Virus record (IMG/VR): IMGVR_UViG_3300034064_000749
Location: 1-35,720 of that record
Length of the DNA stretch: 35,720 bases
Direction: 5' to 3' (one strand)
Source: a virus
Position 1 is the stretch's first letter, and every line of letters begins with the position of its first letter. The notes under the pieces are model-generated. The model saw nothing but the letters and a program-made list of their open reading frames with translations, was not told the DNA's origin and made no database searches. The translations under genes were made by a program, and so were the position numbers. Below, in pieces: positions 8,456 to 16,821 of the stretch.

Positions 8456-8875
8456 TTAGTCGGTTTCCCACTCGTCTGAGGTGCTAGCCTTTGCCGCAAC
8501 CTTAGCAGGAGCTGGCTTCTTTGCAAGATATGCGTCAGGAACACTGCTCTTCGTAGCTGGCTTACTTGCAGCAGGCCTAGAGCCTGATGATGCCGAACGT
8601 GTCGAGCCTCCTGTCTGGCTCTCATACTCAGCAACAAGCGCCTCCTTGATATCAAGCAAGAACTGCCCACTCTCCTTAGGAGCAATAATAGTATCCTCAT
8701 ATGCCTCGCCACGCTTAGCGCTAGGAGCACCAGCAAATAGACCATTCTTACCCTTAACTACCTTCCATCCCTTAAGGATTAGATCACCATCGTCAGTGAC
8801 AAGAGTTACATCGCCCATGGCGACAACGGGACCAGTAGGATTGCTAAGGGGATTCACGCGAACTCTAATTTCCAT
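8456..8875 (-). CDS. SpoVG-like protein
   Basis: A 139-residue protein. The first 85 residues fit the SpoVG family: MEIRVRVNPL start, a central DGDLILKGWKVVKGKNGLF segment matching the family's VVHDIRVIDGNNGLFV, a PSAKR motif (family: MPSKR), and a final helix DIKEALVAEY. SpoVG proteins bind DNA or RNA in bacteria and occur in phages. The last 50 residues are low complexity (Ser, Ala, Pro, Lys) ending in an acidic EWETD, a layout reminiscent of the acidic tips of SSB proteins that recruit partners; this last point is my inference. Start ATG 8875 has GAGGTAAAT upstream and overlaps the stop of the small gene before it. Confidence 0.75.
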   Translation of the reverse strand: MEIRVRVNPLSNPTGPVVAMGDVTLVTDDGDLILKGWKVVKGKNGLFAGAPSAKRGEAYEDTIIAPKESGQFLLDIKEALVAEYESQTGGSTRSASSGSRPAASKPATKSSVPDAYLAKKPAPAKVAAKASTSDEWETD

Positions 8876-9014
8876 AATTTACCTCTTTGGTTTTGCCAAG
8901 CTTTCGTTCATTGTGCTTGGCGAGCAAGTTTAGACCAATCTCAAAAATGATTGGTGCAGCAATAATAACAGCCTGTTTAATGGCGTATTTATTTTTTAAT
9001 AAATAATAATACAT
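8865..9014 (-). CDS. Small single-pass membrane protein (49 residues)
   Basis: A short frame starting at ATG 9014 and ending at TAG 8865, overlapping the SpoVG-like start by 11 bases. The product has a basic, aromatic amino end, a hydrophobic stretch from about residue 15 to 32 (AVIIAAPIIFEIGLNLL) and a basic tail, like small phage inner-membrane proteins. The ribosome site is weak (AAGAATATTC). No homologue recognised. Without it, a 163-base hole would remain in an otherwise packed block. Confidence 0.5.
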   Translation of the reverse strand: MYYYLLKNKYAIKQAVIIAAPIIFEIGLNLLAKHNERKLGKTKEVNYGN

Positions 9015-9038
9015 TGAATATTCTTAAATAATTAGTGG

Positions 9039-9389
9039 TTACTGATCTTGGGTAGGTGACTGGCCATCTTGTGGCTGATCATCAGCTTCAGTTGCTCCGT
9101 CAACTATTGCAAATTCCCCTGATCCTACTAGGCTTCCGACTTGGAAAGCAACAAAAAGTAGCAAGCCAAAAGCGTTGAGAGTTTTCTCGCCACCTAAAAC
9201 GCCCAAAGCAGTTAGCATTGGGTCGTTCTGCTGAAGCAGAGTTTCAATCATAAGCGTGATAGCTTTCTTGCCTTTGGTGTTTTCAATACCTTCTGGTCCC
9301 CCAATCTGGGTAACTATAGCCTGAAGAAGTGAACTGAATGGAATCTCATTCATTTCTTTGTCTAAAATCTTAACATTAATCTCTTCCAT
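9039..9389 (-). CDS. Unknown protein with hydrophobic helix and acidic tail
   Basis: A 116-residue protein. Residues 70-90 (LNAFGLLLFVAFQVGSLVG) are hydrophobic enough for one membrane helix or a buried amphipathic helix, and the last 20 residues are rich in Asp and Gln. The start ATG 9389 shares a base with the previous stop (TAATG) and has GAGGGCT upstream, so translation is coupled. No domain recognised. Confidence 0.65.
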   Translation of the reverse strand: MEEINVKILDKEMNEIPFSSLLQAIVTQIGGPEGIENTKGKKAITLMIETLLQQNDPMLTALGVLGGEKTLNAFGLLLFVAFQVGSLVGSGEFAIVDGATEADDQPQDGQSPTQDQ

Positions 9390-9937
9390 TAGCCCTCTTT
9401 ACTGTAAGTAATAAATAAATTTCCGTTGGCATGTGTAAAGTTATATGGAATACCATGTTGATCCATCGGCTTCATTGCCATAGCTTTAAAGAAGTATGGA
9501 TTATATCCGTATGGATCTTGGAACCTACTCAAATGGTTACGAAGCTGACCCGCAACATAAGGACTATTTGTGTAGATTCTAAGTTTTGTTCCTGTCATAA
9601 GATTGTTAAATCCTAAGCCACTAGTATACTGCTTTAGTGCAAGACTTGCAAGCAAAAAAGTAGTTTTATCGTAAATATCGTAGCCTTCGGGAAGAATTTC
9701 ATTATATTTATAGACTAGGAAATCTGTCTTATCCATGTCTATATCTGGGCCACTTGTTGACCCATATCTATAGATAACCATCTTGTCAACATCGTCAAAG
9801 AATAGTCCGATATGAGTCCATAGTCCATTCCTATATGGAAAGCCAGGTCTAGGATTAAAGCCATATCCAAAAGAAAAAGCAATAGTCCATAGATAAGTTC
9901 TAACTTTATCTAGCATTTTATAATAAAAATTCTTCAT
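9389..9937 (-). CDS. Unknown aromatic-rich protein
   Basis: A 182-residue protein unusually rich in Tyr, Phe and Gly, with no recognised motif. The segment THIGLFFDDVDKMVIYRYG suggests a mixed alpha/beta fold. Start ATG 9937 has AGGAC six bases upstream. It sits between the Whirly-like gene and the 116-residue gene with a one-base overlap. Function unknown. Confidence 0.7.
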   Translation of the reverse strand: MKNFYYKMLDKVRTYLWTIAFSFGYGFNPRPGFPYRNGLWTHIGLFFDDVDKMVIYRYGSTSGPDIDMDKTDFLVYKYNEILPEGYDIYDKTTFLLASLALKQYTSGLGFNNLMTGTKLRIYTNSPYVAGQLRNHLSRFQDPYGYNPYFFKAMAMKPMDQHGIPYNFTHANGNLFITYSKEG

Positions 9938-9945
9938 GACAAGTC

Positions 9946-10473
9946 CTACTTCTTAGGTTCTCTTTCGCGTTGAAGATCCAAGTGTAAGCCAGTCATATAG
10001 ATGCTAGCTGTACGACATAGATTAATAAAGATATCCATCTCACCTGATGTCATTGAGATAGAGATGTTGTCTCCGGCCTCATTGCGCATAGTAAGCATGT
10101 AAGTACCAAGATACTTATCTACACCACTCTGCAAGGTAAGCTTCTTTACGTTATCTTCGCTTGCACCAGGTGGAACATGAATAAGATTTAGAGTCTGACG
10201 CTGAGACACGTCACTCCATCCATTAACGATTCCGTTATAAAAACTAAGAAGTTGATAGATGTCATTGATTCCGACTGCAAAAACAATTTTGTTTCCCCAG
10301 TCAAAAGTATTATGACCACCATCATTTTTTCCTCCAGTTGCACGAGCAAACTGAAGATAGACAGCTCCTTCCTTCTCTACTTGCTTGCCATACTCAGTGT
10401 CCTTCGTGGTTACTGGAATGTAAGAGATTTGAAGTGCAGCTGCCTTTTTAACGATCTGAAATTGCTTTGACAT
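9946..10473 (-). CDS. Whirly-like single-stranded DNA-binding protein, likely the phage SSB
   Basis: A 175-residue protein whose core resembles the Whirly fold known from plant organelle ssDNA-binding proteins. GAVYLQFARATG (36-47) matches the plant GFVLLQFAPAVG. It is followed by FDWGNKIVFAVGINDIYQLL, as in YDWSRKQVFSLSVTEIGSL, and by a late block ISMTSGEMDIFINLCRTASIYMTG that parallels IPITKAEFAVLTSAFNFVLPYLLG. The order and spacing of all three blocks agree. A basic carboxyl end follows; no acidic SSB tail is seen. No OB-fold SSB is visible in the window, so it may fill that role beside RecA, polymerase and ligase. Start ATG 10473 with AAGGTGAAAT upstream. The similarity is judged by eye from remembered sequences and needs a profile search. 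Confidence 0.6.
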   Translation of the reverse strand: MSKQFQIVKKAAALQISYIPVTTKDTEYGKQVEKEGAVYLQFARATGGKNDGGHNTFDWGNKIVFAVGINDIYQLLSFYNGIVNGWSDVSQRQTLNLIHVPPGASEDNVKKLTLQSGVDKYLGTYMLTMRNEAGDNISISMTSGEMDIFINLCRTASIYMTGLHLDLQREREPKK

Positions 10474-10493
10474 TATTTCACCTTATTTATTGT

Positions 10494-10964
10494 TTATTCC
10501 TCAGAAAACAATTCCCATTTATCTAATATAAAATTCTTTGTCTCTAACTTCCAATTGAATGTCTGACCTAATCTCTGCATGTAAAAGAGAAGAACCTCTT
10601 CATCTTCAAAGAAATCGGTATAAGATATGTCTATTTCCTCAGTAGAAACAACATCCTTATCAGAAGCATCCTTTTGACTGTTATAAACAAAAGTAAATAA
10701 TTCTTTATATAAAGTACTATTGACAACAAGTAAAGGCTGTTCCTTGGCTAAGGTTTTGAAGTCTTTTGTGTTTGCTGAAAATACCCCTTTACAATAACAA
10801 GTCAACTTGAACTTGTCAAGGTCTTCACGCTCCCAAATCATATTAAATCCTAATGCTTTAAAGTCTTCATCAGCTTTCAAGACAATAGGAGTTTCAAGAG
10901 TCTGTAGATTGTGTATGCTTTTTAATTCAAAGTCTGCCTTTGTAGCGGTAAATCTCTGAGACAT
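10494..10964 (-). CDS. Unknown acidic protein
   Basis: A 156-residue soluble acidic protein with no recognised domain; it is rich in Asp, Glu and Phe toward its end. ATG 10964 has AAGGAATATT before it and lies inside the end of the preceding gene (43-base overlap, different frame), so the two are probably translated together. Confidence 0.7.
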   Translation of the reverse strand: MSQRFTATKADFELKSIHNLQTLETPIVLKADEDFKALGFNMIWEREDLDKFKLTCYCKGVFSANTKDFKTLAKEQPLLVVNSTLYKELFTFVYNSQKDASDKDVVSTEEIDISYTDFFEDEEVLLFYMQRLGQTFNWKLETKNFILDKWELFSEE

Positions 10965-11407
10965 TTAATATTCCTTTTTATGTTGGAATTCTTACTTTCG
11001 TAAGAAGAAGATTTGCTAAGTATAGTCTTTGAAGGCCGAATTAGTTTTTGAAACTTTTTAATCCTATCAAGATTTGATAAATGCTCTAGCCAGTTTTCCA
11101 TAAGCAATTGCTCAGATGTAAAAATGTCTAAAGCAGATTTTGGCTCGTCTTCGTCTAATTTCACACTGGGAAGTATAGACAAAAGTAAATAGGTCTTATA
11201 GTCTAAGAGTTTAAGAATATTAACATTTTCTTCATTATTTTTTGCATTAAAAAGTAAACAATCTTCCTCTGATATTGAGGGCGGTTCTTTATCTTTTTGA
11301 ATAATGCAATCTTGTTGAGCATTAACTGACAAGGACTTTATCTTATCGCTAAGATTTTCTTCAACGCTATTAATAAGATTAAGTAACAAGTCCTTAACTC
11401 TTCCCAT
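10922..11407 (-). CDS. Unknown helical protein downstream of thyX
   Basis: A 161-residue protein, charged and probably helical, no recognised domain. A TTG further upstream (11434) extends the frame, but ATG 11407 is preferred because AGGAT lies eight bases ahead and it overlaps the ThyX stop by only 14 bases. Its 3' end overlaps the start of the next gene by 43 bases. Confidence 0.65.
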   Translation of the reverse strand: MGRVKDLLLNLINSVEENLSDKIKSLSVNAQQDCIIQKDKEPPSISEEDCLLFNAKNNEENVNILKLLDYKTYLLLSILPSVKLDEDEPKSALDIFTSEQLLMENWLEHLSNLDRIKKFQKLIRPSKTILSKSSSYESKNSNIKRNIKCLRDLPLQRQTLN

Positions 11408-12281
11408 TAGCAATCCTATTGAATTTTTCTTCAAATTCTAGCAACTCGCCTTTGCTTAAGTTTGCTCCTTCAATAGCTGCATTGAAAGCTTCTTTACCAG
11501 TAAAGGGAATAAGATAATGTAAAGCATCTAGCTCTACTTTACTGAAAGTAACTCCACCTTGCCAGTAGTCCTCAAAGGCTTCCCAAGTCCAAGGACAATG
11601 TAACTTTACAAACTCAGCAATTGCTTCTGCGAATACACGAATCTCATACTGGGCATGTGCATCTAGACGAAGTCTAAGCATCTTGAGAAGATTAAGCAAG
11701 TCACACTTCCATACAACACGCGTATAAAGATTAACAGGAAGTACCATCCGGGCCTGTTCACGACTAACGCCAGCTTCAATCAACTGTTGATAAAGCTTAT
11801 AGGCTTCATCAGTCTGATGATTCATAACTGCTGTTGCTTTCTCCTTGGGACCAATGAAGGGATTGAAATCTCCCTCTGCGCTGCCTTGCTTATTAGTAGT
11901 GCTTTGAGCTCTAAGAGTATCAGGTTCATAGAATACATCTTCCATGACACTGTAGCGCGCACTCTCCTCATTAAGACTAGCAGTTCTGTGACGAACTAGT
12001 TGGCGCATAACAAAGATAGGTAAACGCATCTCGAACTTAAACTCTACCATCTCAAATGGACTAGTATGCCAGTGACGCATAAGGTAACGTAGCAATTGCT
12101 TGTCTGACTGCTTGCGTGTTGTACCTGACTGGTAACTAACTCTAGCAGCATCAATAATTGCATAGTCAGCAATGTTAGTATTAAATGAAAGATCTTCTGC
12201 ATCAGCATGAGGCATAACATCAATTAACTTAACATAACCATGATCAAGACATGGAATCAAATCACTAGTTCTTTCTAGCAT
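11394..12281 (-). CDS. thyX: Flavin-dependent thymidylate synthase
   Basis: A 295-residue ThyX. The signature RHRTASLNEESARYS (97-111 from the chosen start) matches the family motif RHRxxSxNExSxRYS that holds dUMP and FAD. QARMVLPVNLYT further on fits the family's A(R/L)xxLP block. It makes dTMP from dUMP using methylenetetrahydrofolate and NADPH. Start ATG 12281 has GGAG seven bases before it; ATG 12308 is in frame but has no such site. It overlaps the upstream membrane-anchored gene by 17 bases. The phage-encoded route to dTTP likely complements the deaminase-like protein and RNR. It is longer than typical bacterial ThyX (about 220-250) by an extended carboxyl end. Confidence 0.95.
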   Translation of the reverse strand: MLERTSDLIPCLDHGYVKLIDVMPHADAEDLSFNTNIADYAIIDAARVSYQSGTTRKQSDKQLLRYLMRHWHTSPFEMVEFKFEMRLPIFVMRQLVRHRTASLNEESARYSVMEDVFYEPDTLRAQSTTNKQGSAEGDFNPFIGPKEKATAVMNHQTDEAYKLYQQLIEAGVSREQARMVLPVNLYTRVVWKCDLLNLLKMLRLRLDAHAQYEIRVFAEAIAEFVKLHCPWTWEAFEDYWQGGVTFSKVELDALHYLIPFTGKEAFNAAIEGANLSKGELLEFEEKFNRIANGKS

Positions 12282-12996
12282 CCTTATTCTCCGACAAATG
12301 GGTAACATCCATTACTGGGGTTTTGTTTGATAGATCATTATAAGCTTGACCAATATTAAAGATAGTAGTCAGTTCACTTATAAGCTGGCCGTTTTCTTTC
12401 GTACCTACTTTCTTATAAACCATATAATGTGTTCTATAGGAAAGATTAGATTTATTTTCAATTACTCGTTTAACAAAAGCAGAGTAACTATCAGCAGATG
12501 AGATAGAAATTTCTTTATCTTCGTCTAGATCCCATAGGCTATACTTTGTATAGATGTTATAGGTATCAGTACCATTCATTACGCTAGGAAAGTCAAATTT
12601 CTTAGCAGTCTTGAAGAGCTCTAGCTCCTCTGAATCCTCTTTGTATTCTTCTTCTGCATTTTGAAGAGCGCCGATTACATTTCTATAGCCTAGAAATATA
12701 TCAACAATTCCTGCAAGTACACTTGCATAGGGAACATAAACAGTTCCATTCTCGCTAGCTGCAAATTCAAATCTTTCATGAAGATCATCTACTTCAATAT
12801 CTTTTGATAAAGTGTCACTTGTCAATGCTTCGTTTGGAAACTGAATATAAATCTCCTTGGGATTAACATGATCAACAAAAGTAATTTCTCTTTCCCAATA
12901 GTAAATTGTTTTAATTATCTTATTGAGGCTAGATAGAAGAGTATACGTAATTCCAGTAACACCTAGTAATGCAATTATTAGTGTTAAGGAAGCCAT
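12265..12996 (-). CDS. Unknown membrane-anchored protein
   Basis: A 243-residue protein. Residues 1-22 form one hydrophobic helix with few charges (MASLTLIIALLGVTGITYTLL), followed by a long hydrophilic acidic domain, so it is probably anchored in the inner membrane by its amino end. No domain recognised. The start shares one base with the previous stop (TAATG), indicating coupled translation. Confidence 0.7.
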   Translation of the reverse strand: MASLTLIIALLGVTGITYTLLSSLNKIIKTIYYWEREITFVDHVNPKEIYIQFPNEALTSDTLSKDIEVDDLHERFEFAASENGTVYVPYASVLAGIVDIFLGYRNVIGALQNAEEEYKEDSEELELFKTAKKFDFPSVMNGTDTYNIYTKYSLWDLDEDKEISISSADSYSAFVKRVIENKSNLSYRTHYMVYKKVGTKENGQLISELTTIFNIGQAYNDLSNKTPVMDVTHLSENKDARKN

Positions 12997-13535
12997 TACT
13001 TCTTCACATGTTCAAAGTATCCAGATCCATTACAGATATAGCAGAGGCTGGACCCTTCTGGCAAAACATTAGGGTCTGTGCCTTCTCCGTAGCAAGCATG
13101 ACAAATATTATTGTACTTACGATATAGAAAAGCACACTCTGCAGCAGCAGGGGTCTTCTTTACAGTATTGTAAACAAACTGCCAAAGCTGTAGACCCCAC
13201 TCCCAAGAGTAATAAGCTTGTTCAGCTTCTTCTCTCGTTTCATAGGTGCCTTTCTCGAAGACTTTGCTTGAGAAAGGTAGAGTCGCAAGAACAACCCTGT
13301 CTGGGTCATTAATGCTAGTAAGTGCTACCTTCATTGTAAAGTCTGGGAAAGATAGGAGTCTTCCTTCTTCCCATTCGGCAACCACTGGCATAGAAACAAG
13401 ATGCTCCTCCTCAGGAGTAATAATTGTCTCATTGCTATAATGCCAATGATTATTTTCAGTTTCTACAAATACGTTCTTAACATCAAATTTAATCTCAAAA
13501 TTTTCAAAGAGATTTGCAAAGTCAATTTTTTTCAT
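12996..13535 (-). CDS. Unknown protein with DnaJ-like zinc motif
   Basis: A 179-residue protein. The body is unrecognised, but the last 40 residues hold CHACYGEG and, about 16 residues later, CYICNGSG: two CxxCxGxG repeats as in DnaJ zinc fingers, enough to bind one zinc. There is no J-domain. Such single zinc centres occur in other small phage proteins and may mediate protein contacts. It is the first gene after the terminator at 13550-13586. The ATG 13535 lacks a clear Shine-Dalgarno. Confidence 0.7.
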   Translation of the reverse strand: MKKIDFANLFENFEIKFDVKNVFVETENNHWHYSNETIITPEEEHLVSMPVVAEWEEGRLLSFPDFTMKVALTSINDPDRVVLATLPFSSKVFEKGTYETREEAEQAYYSWEWGLQLWQFVYNTVKKTPAAAECAFLYRKYNNICHACYGEGTDPNVLPEGSSLCYICNGSGYFEHVKK

Positions 13536-13549
13536 ATAATCACTATGTA

Positions 13550-13586
13550 TGTGGTAAAAATAATAACCCCCCAGTAAGGAGGGTTA
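13550..13586 (-). terminator. Rho-independent terminator
   Basis: The minus-strand stem AACCCTCC/GGGGGGTT with loop TTACT (one G-U pair, flanked by one extra A-T pair; 13564-13586) is followed by ATTATTTTT. It is the strongest terminator seen in the window and closes the long operon that starts near 20616, right after the 648-residue protein gene. Confidence 0.85.
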
Positions 13587-13597
13587 CTGTTAAGATA

Positions 13598-15544
13598 TCA
13601 AATTAACTTAGACTGTGCAAGACGCACAGCATTAGCACTGGGAACAAAGTTTGAAATATATCTAAAAACATCACTAGGATTATTAAAGACATAATCAAAT
13701 AACAATTCAATTTTTAAATAATTTCCAGCTTTAATTTCTGATTCACTAGCAAGACCAGCATCAAAAAGTTTCTTTGCCTCAGCCTTATTAACAATTTCAG
13801 TTTTATTTAAGTTGTAGACAAAAGAAATATTTTTCATATCTGCAATTCTAGTGACAATGTCGGCTGGAAGCCGACCGTTATCAATCTCGTTCTCAATAGA
13901 GTTCTTGAGACGAGCATAGAGCGGCTTGATTAGCGGACTAGTTTGCTGGACAGCAATGATAGCCTTTCCATATGAGTCAAGACATGTGCTAAGCATATTA
14001 ATTTGAGCTCTTGTAAATGGAATTTCCCCAAGAAGCCAACCATACTCACGAATGGTTTTTGGCAAAATACTTTTAACCTTATGGTTTGTATTGTAAAGGG
14101 AAATAATTTCCTGAAGAGACTCCAGAGTATACTTAGATTTGTCACTTGTCAAGAACTTGGTTGCAGAAATTTTCCATTTCTTATATTCAGGACTTCCGTA
14201 ACCATATTGTTCAACGGTAGTCTGCAGAGAACCTAGGCTATTCCTAAGTTTCTCAGGAAGTAAAAAGTATAGAACGTCCTCGGCACTTCCCGACTTGAAC
14301 ATGTCCGCTAGCGCCTTATCTGGAGTAACAGCTACTGTAGTATTCTTACCAACAGTAAGAACATAGTAAGCAGATTGCATTCTAGATTGGGCTTGCGACT
14401 CATACTTTGCAAAGTCATCAACAATCTTCTCAAGGTTTTTCTTACCTAGAGCTCTGGGAGTTGCACCAGAAAGATTCATTTGCTTAGCTGTATCAATAGT
14501 TGTTCTGTAAATGCCATCTTTGCGGAAGCTCTTATCAAGAGTCTCCCAGAAGATATCCTCTTCTAGAAGTTTGATATGGTTAACAATACTTCCAGTAGTA
14601 AAGTTGGCATCATGGATTATGTTAGCAAGATTAGAATAATTTTCCTTAGCATGCTTAAGATTCTCTAATGTAATCCTAGGATGGCTAATAGAATCAAGAG
14701 TCATTGTGTTGTCAAATATAGGAGTAATTTCACAAGAATGTAGTGCCTTGTACATCTCATCAAATCTGAATTCTTGGGCCTTAGGCTCCCAAGTGTTTTT
14801 TCCTTTATAGAATTTAATGCAACTAATTCCATGTCCATATGGACCATATACCTTCTTGCCGTCCTTGAGGGCAAAGGTATAAAGTTTTCCTTTGTCATTG
14901 AACTTGATAGTGTATTCATGATGAATATCCTTCATAGTCTCAATGGTATTACCATCTGCATATGGAGTAGAAGATATTACCTTAGCTGCCTGAGATCCTT
15001 TCGGAGAAAACTCCTCAATTATCTTTGTCTGTTCTTCATTGAATGAGTGCTCTTGAGAGTAAATAATTGCATCCATTGCCCAAGATGGAGCATGGATGAA
15101 TCCTTCTTCCTCAATCTGACGATTACTGTAGTCACGAGCATCTGCTAGAAAATCAGATAAAGCAGTATGCCGCTCTGAACCAACTTCACATTTGTTCATC
15201 TCAAGAATTGCCCATTCAAGACTAGCGTCTCTCTCAAGGTAACTCTTTACGGGGTTACCCGTGTCTGTGTCAGCATCTGGATGCTCCCAAGGATACTGGA
15301 GAAAGCTAAGTGCTCTGCTGCCAGGATACAAGGCTTCAAGAGCTTCGTCGCCAAAAGGAAGTCTCCGGGCCTCTCTCCAGTCGGGATCTCCAACATCGCC
15401 AATGTTAAGATAGTTTGCAGTCGCATAGATTGTCTCATAAGAACCATACTGTCCTGCATAATCCAATGCAGAAGGTGTCCAATATTTTTCAATAATTTCA
15501 TCATCATTAATATCAGAAAAGTCAATAACTTTTGACTTCGACAT
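13598..15544 (-). CDS. Large unknown protein (648 residues)
   Basis: A 648-residue soluble protein without a domain I recognise. It contains FALKDGKKVYGPYGHGISCIKF near residue 225, a helical middle and a Lys-rich carboxyl half. It is the last gene before a strong terminator and has an AAGGAG six bases from ATG 15544. A 14-base perfect palindrome lies just upstream of the ribosome site. The size suggests an important early or structural protein, but nothing specific can be said. Confidence 0.8.
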   Translation of the reverse strand: MSKSKVIDFSDINDDEIIEKYWTPSALDYAGQYGSYETIYATANYLNIGDVGDPDWREARRLPFGDEALEALYPGSRALSFLQYPWEHPDADTDTGNPVKSYLERDASLEWAILEMNKCEVGSERHTALSDFLADARDYSNRQIEEEGFIHAPSWAMDAIIYSQEHSFNEEQTKIIEEFSPKGSQAAKVISSTPYADGNTIETMKDIHHEYTIKFNDKGKLYTFALKDGKKVYGPYGHGISCIKFYKGKNTWEPKAQEFRFDEMYKALHSCEITPIFDNTMTLDSISHPRITLENLKHAKENYSNLANIIHDANFTTGSIVNHIKLLEEDIFWETLDKSFRKDGIYRTTIDTAKQMNLSGATPRALGKKNLEKIVDDFAKYESQAQSRMQSAYYVLTVGKNTTVAVTPDKALADMFKSGSAEDVLYFLLPEKLRNSLGSLQTTVEQYGYGSPEYKKWKISATKFLTSDKSKYTLESLQEIISLYNTNHKVKSILPKTIREYGWLLGEIPFTRAQINMLSTCLDSYGKAIIAVQQTSPLIKPLYARLKNSIENEIDNGRLPADIVTRIADMKNISFVYNLNKTEIVNKAEAKKLFDAGLASESEIKAGNYLKIELLFDYVFNNPSDVFRYISNFVPSANAVRLAQSKLI

Positions 15545-15555
15545 TCGTACTCCTT

Positions 15556-15569
15556 TGTTAGTACTAACA
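15556..15569. promoter_or_regulatory. 14-bp perfect palindrome, candidate operator
   Basis: TGTTAGTACTAACA is a perfect dyad immediately upstream of the AAGGAG of the 648-residue protein gene. On the minus strand TATAAG and TATAGT boxes (possible -10 elements) precede it in the 69-base gap after the UDG gene, but no good -35 is present. A repressor site or an RNA hairpin over the ribosome site are both possible. Confidence 0.4.
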
Positions 15570-15613
15570 CTAAACTATACTTATAAATAGGGAAATATCC
15601 CCAAAAAGTAAAT

Positions 15614-16276
15614 TTAGGTCTGATTATTCTTCATAGCAAAACTATTAATATACTTAAACTTATCTGAATAACTAAGCTCAAAATCTTCCCACTGAGAAGT
15701 AGTTAGGGCATTCTTTTGTCTTAGATAATAACTAGGATGATAGATAGGAATAACAGGATATCTCTTATCTTCAAGTTCGAAATAAGAAATTATCTCTGGC
15801 CTTTTCCAGTCTATAGACTTAGGATCTTCAATCTTGCCAAGAATCTGTAAGCCTGCCATTGCACTTTTACCAAGAGTTACAATAACTTTTGGATTTAGAG
15901 CAATGATTTGCTTATGCAAGTAGGGAGCACAATTTTGAAGCTCTTCATGAGTAGGAGTCCTGTTCCTCTGAGGACGGCACTTTACAATGTTAGTGACATA
16001 TGTTAAGTCAATTAGGCTATTCATTCTAAGATAAGTGTCAAGAACTTTACCGCTAACTCCCATAAATGGGAGTCCAGTTTGATCCTCTGTTTCTCCTGGG
16101 GCTTCGCCTATCACCATAATAGGCAAAGTTTTCTCTTCCCAAGGAGAAGCAGAATTTTTTGTAAACTTATCAATGACTACACGACTGCGAGATTCGCATA
16201 AGCTTGAACACTTATTGCAATCTTTTATTTCCTGCCTATTGATGGCAGAATAAAAAGTTTCTTTATCAAAAATCAT
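15614..16276 (-). CDS. Uracil-DNA glycosylase, family 4 (iron-sulfur type)
   Basis: A 220-residue glycosylase. Four cysteines, Cys20 and Cys23 plus Cys100 (NIVKCRP) and Cys116, have the spacing of the 4Fe-4S family-4 enzymes. Motif 1 is GEAPGETED (57-65) with LPFMGVSGKVLD, and the late HPSYYLR holds the catalytic histidine block. It removes uracil from DNA for base excision repair. The presence of this enzyme argues against a uracil-containing phage genome. Start ATG 16276 overlaps the previous stop (ATGA). It is in the operon of the GMP reductase-like and SpeD genes. SPO1-type phages carry similar domains fused to their polymerase; here it stands alone. Confidence 0.9.
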   Translation of the reverse strand: MIFDKETFYSAINRQEIKDCNKCSSLCESRSRVVIDKFTKNSASPWEEKTLPIMVIGEAPGETEDQTGLPFMGVSGKVLDTYLRMNSLIDLTYVTNIVKCRPQRNRTPTHEELQNCAPYLHKQIIALNPKVIVTLGKSAMAGLQILGKIEDPKSIDWKRPEIISYFELEDKRYPVIPIYHPSYYLRQKNALTTSQWEDFELSYSDKFKYINSFAMKNNQT

Positions 16277-16821
16277 ATATTCACATGGGGAATTATTATT
16301 TCAAAATCTTTAATATATAGTTTATCTATGTCAGAGATTCCAGACTTAGAGATTAGGTTAGAATAATCAAGTCTAACCTTGCTAGAAGCTATGCAAATGA
16401 CAGTAGGATAAAGTTTTGGCTTTCTGAAAGAAAAAGATAGCCAAACAAAATAGATATTACTATCAAGAGTGAAAATTAAGAACTTTTGACTTGCTTTAGA
16501 AGCTAATTCGTCTCGCCAGACATAATGATAATATCCTGGTAAAGCCTTTAGTGTAAAAACACCAGCAATATTAAAATCATCAAGAGCGCTATATATCTGA
16601 TCAGTCTTTAAAATCTTAGTAATATAAGAATTTAAGTTATTAATTTTATCTGAAGATAAGATTTGAGCTGCTGCGTAATTACTAAGTAAGAAATTAAAGC
16701 AGTTTACCCCAGTCAGCCCAGAGCTTTTTGGTCTCTGAACTGTTGGGATAGAAACTTTATCAATACTAGTTCCAAATCTATCGACAGGTTTGAAAATCTG
16801 CCATAAATTTTGAAATTGCAT
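16273..16821 (-). CDS. Unknown protein upstream of UDG
   Basis: A 182-residue protein of mixed alpha/beta character with no recognised motif. The start shares one base with the previous stop (TAATG) and lacks a Shine-Dalgarno, so it depends on coupled translation; its own stop overlaps the UDG start. The tight overlaps on both sides suggest its product is needed together with its neighbours. Confidence 0.7.
   Translation of the reverse strand: MQFQNLWQIFKPVDRFGTSIDKVSIPTVQRPKSSGLTGVNCFNFLLSNYAAAQILSSDKINNLNSYITKILKTDQIYSALDDFNIAGVFTLKALPGYYHYVWRDELASKASQKFLIFTLDSNIYFVWLSFSFRKPKLYPTVICIASSKVRLDYSNLISKSGISDIDKLYIKDFEIIIPHVNI

Noticed and set aside
8449-8933. Long alternative frames on both strands over the SpoVG-like gene
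   Set aside because: Produced by the Ala/Ser/Lys-rich low-complexity region; they lack motifs and would disturb good gene spacing.
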